Part shown: piece by piece, positions 1-9,101 of the stretch
How positions within the stretch are numbered: position 1 is the stretch's first letter
Layout of the letters: the number at the start of each line of letters is the position of its first letter
Assembly (NCBI GenBank): GCA_965220235.1
Contig: OZ244815.1
Span: 2,356,001-2,420,000, forward strand
Source: Bin55 sp965220235
Lineage (GTDB): Bacteria > Pseudomonadota > Gammaproteobacteria > Pseudomonadales > Azotimanducaceae
DNA: 64,000 nt
Direction of reading: 5' to 3'
The notes under the pieces: generated by a model
The model's database searches: none
Told to the model about the DNA's origin: nothing
What the model saw: only the letters and a program-made list of their open reading frames with translations
Position numbers and translations under genes: made by a program

Positions 1-420
1 GATCAAGGAACGACGTGGAGGGAAACGAATTTCGATGATTCGAATTGGGCATCCGGTCCAGCAGAACTTGGTTTTGGCGAAGGTGATGAAGCCACAACGC
101 TGACTTCCGGGCATATCACCTACTACTTTCGGCATAAATTCAATATTGACGACTTAGATGCGATCGTCGGATTCGGTCTGCGATTAAAACGTGACGACGG
201 AGCGGTCGTTTACCTGAACGGCACTGAAATTGCTAGATCTAATCTTTCGGGAGACGTCACCTCGACCACTCTCGCTGAAAACGCCTCAGATGATGGACAG
301 AACTTCCACCGATTCCAAGTAACGAAAGACTCCGCCGTGCTTGGTGAAAACACATTGGCCGTAGAAGTACACCAAGTCTCACTTACGAGCTCAGACCTTA
401 GTTTCGACTTGTCATTAGCC
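1..420 (+). repeat. Protein-coding repeat module A (DDGxxFH type)
   Basis: This is the first of five modules of about 150 residues in the giant phosphatase. It contains the landmarks AELGFGEGDE, TYYFRH, DDGAVVYLNGTE, DDGQNFHRF and NTLAVEVHQ. Its start is cut by the window edge. The DDGxxFH signature groups it with modules C and E rather than B and D. Confidence 0.85.
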
Positions 421-3400
421 TGGATCGGTGAAGATGAATCACCAGAAGTCGTGCGTGGGCCGTATCTCCAGATGGGAACACCATCATCGATGATCGTTCG
501 GTGGCGTACAGACGGCTTTACCGATACGAAACTCTCCTATGGCCTCGCGGTCGACGACTTGACCGAAACCATAGCGAATGAATCTCTGACCACCGAGCAT
601 GAGGTACTCATTTCAAACCTAGATTCGAATACCAAGTACTTTTACGAAATTGGCAATTCGAATATGACATTTGCGGGCAACGACTCCGACCATTTCTTTA
701 AGACCTCTCCTCCCAAGGGATCCGATGATCCTGTTCGTATCTGGGTCATTGGCGATTCTGGGCAATGTGCGATAGACAACCAAGGATGTATGGATGTCAA
801 CGCCGTAATGGAAGAATACCTCGAGTGGTCATCAGAGAATCGCGACGTACAAGCAGACATCATCCTCATGCTTGGAGACAATGCATATAACGATGGCACC
901 GATAGCGAGCACACACGCGGCTTGTTCGAGCCACTTGCGAAAGTACTTAGAAATCACGTATTGTGGCCAGCACCTGGGAATCACGAATTCGGGGCGTCCG
1001 ATTCGCCGTCACAGTCGGGACCGTACTACGAAGCCTTTACTCTTCCTAAGTCTGCAGAAGCGGGAGGTGTAGCTAGCGGGACGGAAGCTTACTACTCCTT
1101 CGACTACGGCAATGTCCATTTCGTTGCCCTAGACTCACACGATACCGACCGCTCTGCCCCAGACAACCCCACGACAAATATATGCCCCGACAGCGGTGAA
1201 GGCGGAGCCATGTATAGCTGGCTCTGCGAAGATCTCGCCGCGACTTCGCAAGACTGGATTTTTACCTTTTGGCACCATCCGCCATACACAAAAGGTTCGC
1301 ATGATTCGGATGCCGAAACTCAACTCATCGAGATGCGGCAGCGGTTTAACCCGGTAATTGAATATTTCGGCACAGATCTGAACCTAACGGGTCACAGTCA
1401 CTCATATGAGCGTTCAGTGTTGGTGGATGGACACTACGGCTCATCGAGTACATACGACCCATCCGTCCATGCAAAAGACACGGATAACGGCAATCCCACC
1501 GACGAGAACGACTACCAGAAGAACGAAGGAAGAAATCAAGGCATGGTCTATTCCGTCGTTGGTAGTTCTTCCAAGAATCAGGGGGGTCTCTCACAACACG
1601 CCATCATGACTTCCTGGGTGAACATCGAAGGTTCGATGATCATCGACGTCAGTGACAATCAACTCGACGGAACTTTCGTTGATCGAGATGGTGTTGTACA
1701 CGATCAATTTCGAATCATAAAGACGTTTGAAAGGGTTCCTACAGAAACAGATTCAGACGGCGATGGAATCGAAAATGACGATGACAATTGTCCTAACGTC
1801 GCGAATGAGGATCAACTGGACACGGATTCTGATGGCGTCGGTGATGCCTGTGACGAGGACGACGACAACGACGGTGTACCCGACGATCAAGACGCATATC
1901 CACTAGATGCGTCGGCGAGTATCGACGAAACGCCGCCTGAAATCAGTGGCGACGACATTACATTAGAAGGTAATGCACCTGGTGGTGTTCGATTGACATC
2001 GTCCCTTCTCCGTGAACACATAACCGTTTCCGACGACGTCGATTCGACGGATGAAATTGAGATTACCGCAGATGTTGGTGAATCCTTGGCGCTAGGTGAA
2101 CATACCGTTACATTCACCGCATCGGATTCCGCTGGTAACACAAACTCGGCAACGATTACCGTGACCGTAGTCGATACGACGCCCCCGAGCATCGAGGCTC
2201 CGGATTCCGTCACGATCAATCTATCTTCGAACGATGAAGGCGTATCCGCAACCCCCACATTTATAGGGGCAAACGCTACTTGGCGCTACCTCGACGACGG
2301 TTCAGACCAGGGAACGGCCTGGCGCGCGAGTGACTTTGACGACTCTGAATGGGCGAGTGGCGCCGCCGAACTGGGGTTCGGTGACGGCGACGAAGCAACC
2401 GAGCTCAATTCCGGCCACCTTACCTACTACTTCCGACATAAATTTGCCGTTGAGGACAGCTCTTCGGTAGAAGCTTTGAATTTGCGCATCGTGCGAGATG
2501 ATGGCGCAGTCGTTTATCTCAACGGCACAGAAATCTTCCGTGACAATATGCCGGATGGCGACATAACTTCTACAACTACGGCTACGTCAGCCATCGGCGG
2601 GGAAGACGAATCGACCTATGTCCTAGCGGAGATTTCAACGGACCAGCTCGTGGACGGGGAAAACGTCCTAGCGGTCGAGGTTCACCAGAGTTCAAGTTCA
2701 AGTTCAGACGTCAGTTTTAAATTGGAACTAACGTCTGCTCCGTTCGAAGGTGAGAATTTCGTGATTAGAGCGGGAGCTACTTGGCGCTATCTGGACGACG
2801 GTAGCGATCAGGGCACGGCTTGGCGCGAGCGCGACTTTGATGATTCCGGTTGGTCCTCGGGACGGGCGGAACTCGGTTTCGGCGAAGGGGACGAAAGGAC
2901 GACACTCGCCACCGGACATATCACGTACTACTTCCGTACCCAATTCCCTGTTGCCAACCCCGATTCGATCAGCTCGCTCAATCTTTCCCTGAAACGAGAC
3001 GATGGTGCGGTGGTCTACCTCAATGGCACGGAAGTAGCCCGAGACAACATACCCCCGGGCGTACTCGCATTCGACTCGACGGCTCTCAACGCTGCAGATG
3101 ACGGTGACGATTTCCATCCGTTTGTGGTCGCGTCACGCCACCTGGTGGCCGGTGACAACGTCATTGCGGTGGAGATCCACCAAACGAGCGTCAATAGTTC
3201 CGACGTCAGCTTTGACCTAGAGCTGACAGCCGTCGTATCAGTGAGCAACACAGTCCAAAGAAGCAACAGCAAAATCCAACGTTTCATCAATTCCGTGACC
3301 GCTGTCGATCTCGTTGATACGGATGTGGAAGTAACGAGCAACTTTCCCAGCACCTTCGATCTTAATACAGAGACTGATGTTGTTTTCCGTGCCACGGATG

Positions 3401-6333
3401 ATTCAGGAAATACGGGCACCAAGACGGTGTCGGTGTTGGCAAAAATAGGCCCCGATCTCACTGTCCCAGACAACATCGTCGTAGTTTCTGCCGAAGGCGG
3501 CAGTCTGTCGAGCGACTTCTCAATCATCAAAGCCTTTCTTGAAGGTGCGACAGCTTTCGACGACGACGGCAATGAACTTGAAGTCTCTCATGACGCTGGG
3601 GACTCGTTCCCCATCGGTGCGACCATCGTAACGTTTTCGGCGACGGATGGTCTCGGTCGAACGGCTACTGCTACCGCCATTGTCACGATCGTTCAGCCTA
3701 CAAGCTTCGCCGATACAGACGGCGATGGCATGCCGGATTTGTTCGAAGTGGAGAACCAACTTGATCCTAATCGTGACGATGCAAACGAAGATTTGGATGG
3801 TGACGGCTTGGACAATATTTCCGAATATCGGCAAGGGAAGAATCCAACGCTGGACGACGTCGCACCAGTACTGACTGTTCCTAACGACGTGCGCATTCCC
3901 GCAAGCGGCTGGTATACACCGGTCGATGTTGGCATAGCGACGGCTGTGGATGGACTAGATGGTGACCTAACAGCTATAACCGACACACTGACAGACGAGT
4001 TCAGGCCTGGTGTGCACACGATTACCTGGTCAGCGATCGACGCTGCTGGCAACCTCGCTGAGGCAATTCAATCGATAGAGATTCTGCCTCTCGCCCAAGT
4101 TCCTGCGAAAGGAAGGATTGCGGAAGGGCAGACGTATTCTTGGACGGTGTCTCTCAACGGAAACGCTCCAAGCTATCCGGTGGAAATCCCGTTTGTGCTA
4201 TCAGGTACGGCAAGTGAAGAAAATGATTTTTCAGTGTCAGCCATGGCCGGAAGTCCCATACTAATCGCAAGAGATTCAACCTGGCGTTATCTCGATGATG
4301 GTTCCGACCAGGGTACGGCTTGGAGAGGCGCAAACTTCGACGACTCAGGCTGGTCAACCGGCGCCGCAGAACTAGGATTTGGCGATGGTGGTGAGACAAC
4401 CACATTGTCTTCAGGTCATATTACGTACTACTTCAGGCATCACTTCGACTTGCAGGATGCTACCGTCGTAGAAGGACTGAAATTGAGTATTCTGCGTGAT
4501 GATGGCGCCGTAGTCTATCTCAATGGCACGGAGATCTACCGTACCAACATGCCCGAAGGTGATATCACATCCTCGACACTGGCATCAGGTGCTATTGGCG
4601 GGGACGCTGAATCGACCTACGAGACGGTGGAGCTAACACCCGATCAACTGCGAGACGGTCAGAACGTTCTTGCAGTCGAAGTGCATCAGAACGCGTCCAC
4701 TAGCTCGGATGTCAGTTTTAATCTAGAACTCGTTACCGGCCAAGCACCTGGTGCGAACGATTTAGTATCCGCGGGAGCGACGTGGAGTTACCTTGACGAC
4801 GGGACCGACCAAGGCTCGGCTTGGCGCGAGGCAGCATTCGATGATTCCAGCTGGTCCACCGGCGCGGCCGAGTTGGGATTTGGCGAAGGAGACGAAACGA
4901 CTGTTATCACCTCTGGTCACATCACGTACTATTTCAGGCACCATTTCGCTATTGACATGCCAGAGAGTATTGCCTCGCTCACGCTATCCCTGAAGCGTGA
5001 CGACGGAGCAGTAGTCTATCTCAATGGGACGGAAGTAGCTCGTGACAACTTGGCCGATGGCGATGTTGCATACGACACGACGGCTTCGAATGCATCAGAC
5101 GACGGTCAAAATTTTCATGATTTCACGGTCGCTTCAAGTCACCTTGAGGAAGGAAACAACGTATTAGCGGTTGAAGTCCACCAAGTGAGTACCACTAGTT
5201 CGGACTTGAGCTTCGACTTGAAACTTCTGAAAGTTCCCGCTGCGGTTGAAACGCCAACGAGCGTGACAATTGCTACAGCTCTTGAGGGTGTGATTTTCGT
5301 CAACATCACATCCGATGAGGATGCCGAGGGAGAGGAAACCGTTGGATTGACTCTATCAGAACCAACCACCGAAAACTCCGTTATTGGATCACAGGAAAGC
5401 ACCGAGTTAACCATTGTCGAGGACGCAGTACCACCAAGCCTGTCCATTTCCATCTCTCAGGGTGAAAATTCGGGGCAATTTGTGTCACCTGACGGCGGAA
5501 ATGTCGTAGCGACGGTAGAGATCCAAGATCCCAACGGAACACACACTGCGGATTGGAGCCAATCTGACAACAATCTCGTGCCCTTAGAGGGAAGTGAATC
5601 GTTGATGTTTAGCTTTGATCCTACGGGTCTTACCGCTGGTCCTTATCTCGTCAGCGCCGATGTGAGTGACGATGGAATCCCGGACCTGGTATATAAAGTT
5701 CGCAGGCTCATACACATCACTGCCGATTCGGCGACTCCAGACCTCGATGAAGATGGCATTCCCGACGAATTCGATGAAGTCGCGGCAAAGCATGCAATCT
5801 CGCTCGACACATCGGAGAGTGATCTTGTCGCTGTAGCCGAACGAGGTACTAAACTCGCGGCCGGAGGTGCTGCAACCTCCAACTCCGTAAGAGGTGTGAA
5901 AGTGACAGAGTCAATGATCATCGACGGTGGTGAGGACGGCGGCGAGACTCCACTAAACGCTGAAGACACCAGCTTTGACTATGGATCTGGACTCTATGAT
6001 CTAGAAATTCAACGGATTCCCGTACCTGGTCAAACCGTTCGAATCGTAATTCCAGTCGGTGCGGCAATTCCAGCCGATGGAACGCTCCGGATTTATACAG
6101 AAGCTGAGTCTTGGATGGATTTCTCAACCGACGAGAACAATTCGGTAGCGAGTTCTCACGGCACCTCAACGAGCTGTCCCGAAGTTGGTGCAGAGAGTTA
6201 TTCAAGCGGTCTGAACGAAGGTAATTTCTGTATCGAATTGATGATCGAGGACGGTGGTGCTAACGATGCGGATGGCGAAGTTAACGGCGTTATCGATATG
6301 CTCGGTGGCATTGGAGCACCTGTATCGAATTGA
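1..6333 (+). CDS. Giant secreted purple-acid-phosphatase-like multidomain protein, 5' end outside window
   Basis: The reading frame is already open at base 1, so the start lies upstream; 2110 codons are visible. In order: a lectin-like module (1-420), a purple-acid-phosphatase FN3-like domain (about 448-710), and a calcineurin-like metallophosphoesterase with GDSG (751-762), LGDNAYND (871-894), GNHE (976-987), HH (1273-1278) and GHSHSYER (1390-1413), so all metal-ligand motifs are present. Thrombospondin-3-like DxDxDG calcium repeats follow (about 1750-1910), then HYR-like domains, module pairs at 2269-3228 and 4267-5226, EF-hand-like repeats (about 3715-3840), split Calx-beta-like segments, and a C-terminal domain with IEDGGANDADG that resembles the choice-of-anchor-U family. 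No transmembrane sorting tail follows it. Known family role: phosphomonoester or phosphodiester hydrolysis. Extracellular or surface location and phosphate scavenging are inference. Confidence 0.85.
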   Translation, partial: DQGTTWRETNFDDSNWASGPAELGFGEGDEATTLTSGHITYYFRHKFNIDDLDAIVGFGLRLKRDDGAVVYLNGTEIARSNLSGDVTSTTLAENASDDGQNFHRFQVTKDSAVLGENTLAVEVHQVSLTSSDLSFDLSLAWIGEDESPEVVRGPYLQMGTPSSMIVRWRTDGFTDTKLSYGLAVDDLTETIANESLTTEHEVLISNLDSNTKYFYEIGNSNMTFAGNDSDHFFKTSPPKGSDDPVRIWVIGDSGQCAIDNQGCMDVNAVMEEYLEWSSENRDVQADIILMLGDNAYNDGTDSEHTRGLFEPLAKVLRNHVLWPAPGNHEFGASDSPSQSGPYYEAFTLPKSAEAGGVASGTEAYYSFDYGNVHFVALDSHDTDRSAPDNPTTNICPDSGEGGAMYSWLCEDLAATSQDWIFTFWHHPPYTKGSHDSDAETQLIEMRQRFNPVIEYFGTDLNLTGHSHSYERSVLVDGHYGSSSTYDPSVHAKDTDNGNPTDENDYQKNEGRNQGMVYSVVGSSSKNQGGLSQHAIMTSWVNIEGSMIIDVSDNQLDGTFVDRDGVVHDQFRIIKTFERVPTETDSDGDGIENDDDNCPNVANEDQLDTDSDGVGDACDEDDDNDGVPDDQDAYPLDASASIDETPPEISGDDITLEGNAPGGVRLTSSLLREHITVSDDVDSTDEIEITADVGESLALGEHTVTFTASDSAGNTNSATITVTVVDTTPPSIEAPDSVTINLSSNDEGVSATPTFIGANATWRYLDDGSDQGTAWRASDFDDSEWASGAAELGFGDGDEATELNSGHLTYYFRHKFAVEDSSSVEALNLRIVRDDGAVVYLNGTEIFRDNMPDGDITSTTTATSAIGGEDESTYVLAEISTDQLVDGENVLAVEVHQSSSSSSDVSFKLELTSAPFEGENFVIRAGATWRYLDDGSDQGTAWRERDFDDSGWSSGRAELGFGEGDERTTLATGHITYYFRTQFPVANPDSISSLNLSLKRDDGAVVYLNGTEVARDNIPPGVLAFDSTALNAADDGDDFHPFVVASRHLVAGDNVIAVEIHQTSVNSSDVSFDLELTAVVSVSNTVQRSNSKIQRFINSVTAVDLVDTDVEVTSNFPSTFDLNTETDVVFRATDDSGNTGTKTVSVLAKIGPDLTVPDNIVVVSAEGGSLSSDFSIIKAFLEGATAFDDDGNELEVSHDAGDSFPIGATIVTFSATDGLGRTATATAIVTIVQPTSFADTDGDGMPDLFEVENQLDPNRDDANEDLDGDGLDNISEYRQGKNPTLDDVAPVLTVPNDVRIPASGWYTPVDVGIATAVDGLDGDLTAITDTLTDEFRPGVHTITWSAIDAAGNLAEAIQSIEILPLAQVPAKGRIAEGQTYSWTVSLNGNAPSYPVEIPFVLSGTASEENDFSVSAMAGSPILIARDSTWRYLDDGSDQGTAWRGANFDDSGWSTGAAELGFGDGGETTTLSSGHITYYFRHHFDLQDATVVEGLKLSILRDDGAVVYLNGTEIYRTNMPEGDITSSTLASGAIGGDAESTYETVELTPDQLRDGQNVLAVEVHQNASTSSDVSFNLELVTGQAPGANDLVSAGATWSYLDDGTDQGSAWREAAFDDSSWSTGAAELGFGEGDETTVITSGHITYYFRHHFAIDMPESIASLTLSLKRDDGAVVYLNGTEVARDNLADGDVAYDTTASNASDDGQNFHDFTVASSHLEEGNNVLAVEVHQVSTTSSDLSFDLKLLKVPAAVETPTSVTIATALEGVIFVNITSDEDAEGEETVGLTLSEPTTENSVIGSQESTELTIVEDAVPPSLSISISQGENSGQFVSPDGGNVVATVEIQDPNGTHTADWSQSDNNLVPLEGSESLMFSFDPTGLTAGPYLVSADVSDDGIPDLVYKVRRLIHITADSATPDLDEDGIPDEFDEVAAKHAISLDTSESDLVAVAERGTKLAAGGAATSNSVRGVKVTESMIIDGGEDGGETPLNAEDTSFDYGSGLYDLEIQRIPVPGQTVRIVIPVGAAIPADGTLRIYTEAESWMDFSTDENNSVASSHGTSTSCPEVGAESYSSGLNEGNFCIELMIEDGGANDADGEVNGVIDMLGGIGAPVSN
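2269..2733 (+). repeat. Protein-coding repeat module B (GGEDESTY type)
   Basis: Second module: WRYLDDGSDQGTAWR, AELGFGDGDE, TYYFRHKF, DDGAVVYLNGTEIF, GGEDESTY, NVLAVEVHQ and SSDVSFKLEL. It is followed directly by module C, forming a doublet. Confidence 0.85.
2767..3228 (+). repeat. Protein-coding repeat module C (DDGxxFH type)
   Basis: Third module, same landmarks as A with DDGDDFHPF near the end. Together with B it sits between the two halves of what reads as one HYR domain. Confidence 0.85.
4267..4731 (+). repeat. Protein-coding repeat module D (GGxxESTY type)
   Basis: Fourth module, close to B (GGDAESTY near the end). By eye, DNA identity to B over the first 120 bases is only moderate, so the duplication is old or the copies have diverged. 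Confidence 0.85.
4774..5226 (+). repeat. Protein-coding repeat module E (DDGxxFH type)
   Basis: Fifth module, close to C and A (DDGQNFHDF). With D it forms the second doublet, which separates the two halves of a Calx-beta-like domain. Confidence 0.85.
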
Positions 6334-6381
6334 TGAGGAAAGGAGCATAGATTCTTCATTGGCAATTCGGTTACAGCAAAC

Positions 6382-6410
6382 GACACCCCTAGATAAGCTC
6401 TAGGGGTGTC
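6382..6410. terminator. 12-bp perfect hairpin between convergent genes
   Basis: GACACCCCTAGA and TCTAGGGGTGTC pair perfectly around a 5-nt loop. It lies between the end of the phosphatase gene and the convergent msrB. Neither side has a strong T-run, so intrinsic termination is plausible but not certain; it could serve both directions. Confidence 0.55.
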
Positions 6411-6597
6411 CAGCTCAGAGAACCAGCGCAATAGGGCGTGAGAAACACTCTGAATCGTCTTCAAAAAGCCTTGAGCGGCACAATGCAGTAAACAAGCGTT
6501 CACGGATCTGTCTTAAGATCATCAACCTAAGCGAAAGTACGAAGAGAAGACGAATGCGTCGCTCTACTACGATCATTACGCGCTAGGTTGGCAACTC

Positions 6598-7026
6598 CTA
6601 ATCGCCTGTTGGATTTTGGTCTTTCTCCTGCAGCTTCAAAGACGCAGAGTTAATGCACCATCGCTGACCCGTCGGCATCGGTCCGTCCGGGAATACGTGC
6701 CCAAGATGTGCATCACAGTTGGAACACATCGCTTCCGTCCGAATCATGAAATGACTGCGGTCGACTTTAGTTTCAACGTTCTCGTAGTCTACCGGCTCGT
6801 AGAAACTAGGCCATCCGGAACCAGAGTCGTACTTCGTATCCGACGAGAACAATGGTTCGCCACAGCATCGACAGACATATGTACCTTTCGCCTTCGTATT
6901 CGTGTATGCGCCTGTAAAAGGCGCTTCCGTCGCGGCTTCGCGTGTGATTTGATATTCGAAGTCCGAAAGTTCTTCACGCCACTCTTGGTCAGTCTTCTTT
7001 ACTTTAGGCTTCTTGGTATCTTGCAT
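6598..7026 (-). CDS. msrB: Peptide-methionine (R)-S-oxide reductase MsrB
   Basis: 142 residues, the usual MsrB length. MsrB reduces the R epimer of methionine sulfoxide in proteins with thioredoxin as the usual electron donor, in the cytoplasm. Visible are the two structural zinc CxxC pairs (C52/C55 in VCRCCGEPLF and C101/C104 in CSNCDAHLGHVF), the SGSGWPSF signature and the catalytic cysteine C124 in RWCINSASL (RYCINSASL in most homologues). The ATG at 7026 is the only start near the family N-terminus. It stands alone, convergent with the giant phosphatase and divergent from alaA. Confidence 0.97.
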   Translation of the reverse strand: MQDTKKPKVKKTDQEWREELSDFEYQITREAATEAPFTGAYTNTKAKGTYVCRCCGEPLFSSDTKYDSGSGWPSFYEPVDYENVETKVDRSHFMIRTEAMCSNCDAHLGHVFPDGPMPTGQRWCINSASLKLQEKDQNPTGD

Positions 7027-7089
7027 TGATAGAATTTTCTAGGCGCTAAGTAGTCAAATTTTACGAAGAGAAGTAATGGCTGACAGTCG

Positions 7090-8358
7090 GTGAAACCTAA
7101 CCCACGACCTGAACTGGTCTTGTCAAAAGACCCTGTACGTCATTACAGCAAGTCCACTAAATTAGCCGATGTTTGCTATGACATCCGCGGTCCAGTTATG
7201 GACGAAGCGAAGCGGATTGAAGACGCCGGTACGACCATTCTCAAACTGAACATCGGCAACCCGGCACCGTTCGGTTTCTTGACACCCGAAGGGGTTGCAC
7301 GTGCCGTCGCGCAAAACCTAGGCGCGTCTCAAGGCTATGCGGATGCAAAGGGAATCACGAGCGCTCGCGAAGCCATAGAAAGAGAAGCAGCGCGCATCGG
7401 TATCCCTAATGTCGGGATCGAGGACATCTACCTCGGAAACGGCGTTAGCGAGCTCATCGTTATGTCGATGCAAGGCTTGTTGAACACTGGCGACGAAGTA
7501 CTGATACCGACACCGGACTACCCGCTTTGGTCAGCTGCAGTCCGATTGGCAGGTGGAGTGCCCGTTCATTACCGGTGCGACGAGGCAGCCGATTGGCAAC
7601 CGGATATGGCAGATATCCGAAATAAAACCACGAACCGAACAGTCGCGATCGTCGTGATCAATCCAAACAATCCAACAGGGGCGGTGTATTCGCGAACGCT
7701 GCTCAAGGACATGCTGGGATGGGCTCGCCAACACGGACTTATCGTCTTGGCAGACGAGATTTACTCAAAGATCACGTACGAGGACGCTGAGTACATTCCG
7801 TGCGGTTCGATCGACGAGGACGTCCTAGTACTTACGTTTGACGGGCTCTCGAAGACGTATCGCGCCGCAGGTTTCCGAACCGGTTGGATGATCATTTCAG
7901 GACCTAAACACTTAGCCAGAGACTACATTGAAGGGCTCAATGTTCTGGCGGCAATGCGTCTCTGTGCAAACGTACCATCCCAACATGGTGTTGAGTCCGC
8001 ATTGAGTGGTTATCAGTCGATTCATGCGCTGACCGAACCTGGTGGTGACCTTTATGAGCAACGCAATCGCGCGTGGGAGGGATTGACCGCGATTGATGGC
8101 GTTAGTTGTGTAAAACCGAAAGGTGCACTCTATTTATTCCCAAAAATTGACGTTCAGAAATTCAACGTTCTTGACGATGAGCAGTTTGTTTTTGATTTGC
8201 TCCACGACCGTCACATTCTGATCGTACAGGGAACAGCATTTAACTATCCAGATCCGGACCACTTTAGGGTCGTATTCCTACCACCGCGTGACGAGCTTGC
8301 GTACGCAATATCTGAAATTGGTGAGTTTCTCACGACGTACCAGCAGCACCCTTCATGA
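7090..8358 (+). CDS. alaA: Alanine transaminase AlaA-type, PLP-dependent
   Basis: 422 residues, fold-type I aminotransferase. Closely matches the enterobacterial AlaA (YfbQ) pattern: CYDIRGPV near residue 30, LNIGNPAPFGF (53-63), NPNNPTGAVY (191-200), ADEIY (221-225), the PLP lysine K255 in GLSKTYRAAGFR, and LYEQRNRAWE further on. The family interconverts pyruvate/glutamate and alanine/2-oxoglutarate. The start is a GTG at 7090; the ATG at 7076 runs into a stop in another frame. The VOC gene overlaps its stop by ATGA, suggesting co-transcription. Confidence 0.93.
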   Translation: MKPNPRPELVLSKDPVRHYSKSTKLADVCYDIRGPVMDEAKRIEDAGTTILKLNIGNPAPFGFLTPEGVARAVAQNLGASQGYADAKGITSAREAIEREAARIGIPNVGIEDIYLGNGVSELIVMSMQGLLNTGDEVLIPTPDYPLWSAAVRLAGGVPVHYRCDEAADWQPDMADIRNKTTNRTVAIVVINPNNPTGAVYSRTLLKDMLGWARQHGLIVLADEIYSKITYEDAEYIPCGSIDEDVLVLTFDGLSKTYRAAGFRTGWMIISGPKHLARDYIEGLNVLAAMRLCANVPSQHGVESALSGYQSIHALTEPGGDLYEQRNRAWEGLTAIDGVSCVKPKGALYLFPKIDVQKFNVLDDEQFVFDLLHDRHILIVQGTAFNYPDPDHFRVVFLPPRDELAYAISEIGEFLTTYQQHPS

Positions 8359-8711
8359 ACACACGTGAACCTATGGTGATTCACTACGTCCATGACATGG
8401 AAAGAGCGACTCACTTCTACACGAACGTCTTTGAAGCGCCAGTACTGTTCTCTTCCCCGGGATGGACAGAACTCGACTTTGGCAACATCAAGCTCGCACT
8501 CCACATTCTCGGCCATGACATCGGTGAAAACCCCATCCCACATGCTGGGCTCAACTTCATGGTCGACAATATTGAAGAGATGCAGGCGAGAATAGAGTCG
8601 TACGGCGGCGAACTTTGGGAGTTGCGAGAACCGGACGATTTCGTACCGGTTAGGGTTGCTTCCGTAAGGGATTGCGAGGGTAACGGGTTCGAATTACGTC
8701 AAACGCCCTGA
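8355..8711 (+). CDS. VOC (glyoxalase/bleomycin-resistance fold) protein
   Basis: 118 residues forming one betaalphabetabetabeta pair: MVIHYVHDMERATHFYTNVF at the N-terminus, a central HAGLNFMVDNIEEM and a C-terminal RDCEGNGFELRQ, typical of small VOC metalloenzymes. Possible metal ligands are the early His and the terminal Glu. The substrate cannot be told. It begins inside the alaA stop (ATGA), so the two are probably one transcript. Confidence 0.85.
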   Translation: MNTREPMVIHYVHDMERATHFYTNVFEAPVLFSSPGWTELDFGNIKLALHILGHDIGENPIPHAGLNFMVDNIEEMQARIESYGGELWELREPDDFVPVRVASVRDCEGNGFELRQTP

Positions 8712-8858
8712 CCGTATCCTCACCCGATTATTCTCGTACGGTCGAGCTTGATACGCTCAAGCTACTAGCATGAATAACAGACCGGAGGACTCCTTCCTCC
8801 CAATAGTTCGATCGAGCAGAGAAACCTCAGTACGAGATAGAGTTTTCGAGATCGGAAA

Positions 8859-9038
8859 GTGACTGACAGCCTATCGTTTGCTACGTGGATTGTGACCATT
8901 GTTGCGTGTGTCACGATGTGGTATTGGCTATCAAACGACGAGCGATCTTCGAATAAAAATATCGGTAAAACAAGCCTAGGTTTATTGTGTCTCGCTGCTC
9001 TACTTAAGACAGTTGAGTTATCACTAACTTACTTTTAG
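8859..9038 (+). CDS. Possible 59-residue two-helix membrane peptide
   Basis: A GTG-initiated frame in an otherwise empty stretch (8712-9101). The product has two hydrophobic stretches (about residues 7-24 and 38-56) separated by a polar, charged loop (NDERSSNKNIGK), like a small integral membrane protein. GATCGGAAA just upstream is a weak ribosome-binding site. No family is recognised. It could be a chance frame: there is no overlap with neighbours and no ATG start. Confidence 0.4.
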   Translation: MTDSLSFATWIVTIVACVTMWYWLSNDERSSNKNIGKTSLGLLCLAALLKTVELSLTYF

Positions 9039-9101
9039 GTAGGAACCTGTAGTTCGATGCTCTCAAATACGGAGTCTCTAGTCCCCTAATGATCTATCAC
9101 A

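Noticed and set aside
3015..3572. 185-codon minus-strand frame inside the giant phosphatase gene
   Set aside because: It is antisense to a clearly coding repeat region with family motifs on the plus strand; its product is Ser/Thr-rich and matches nothing.
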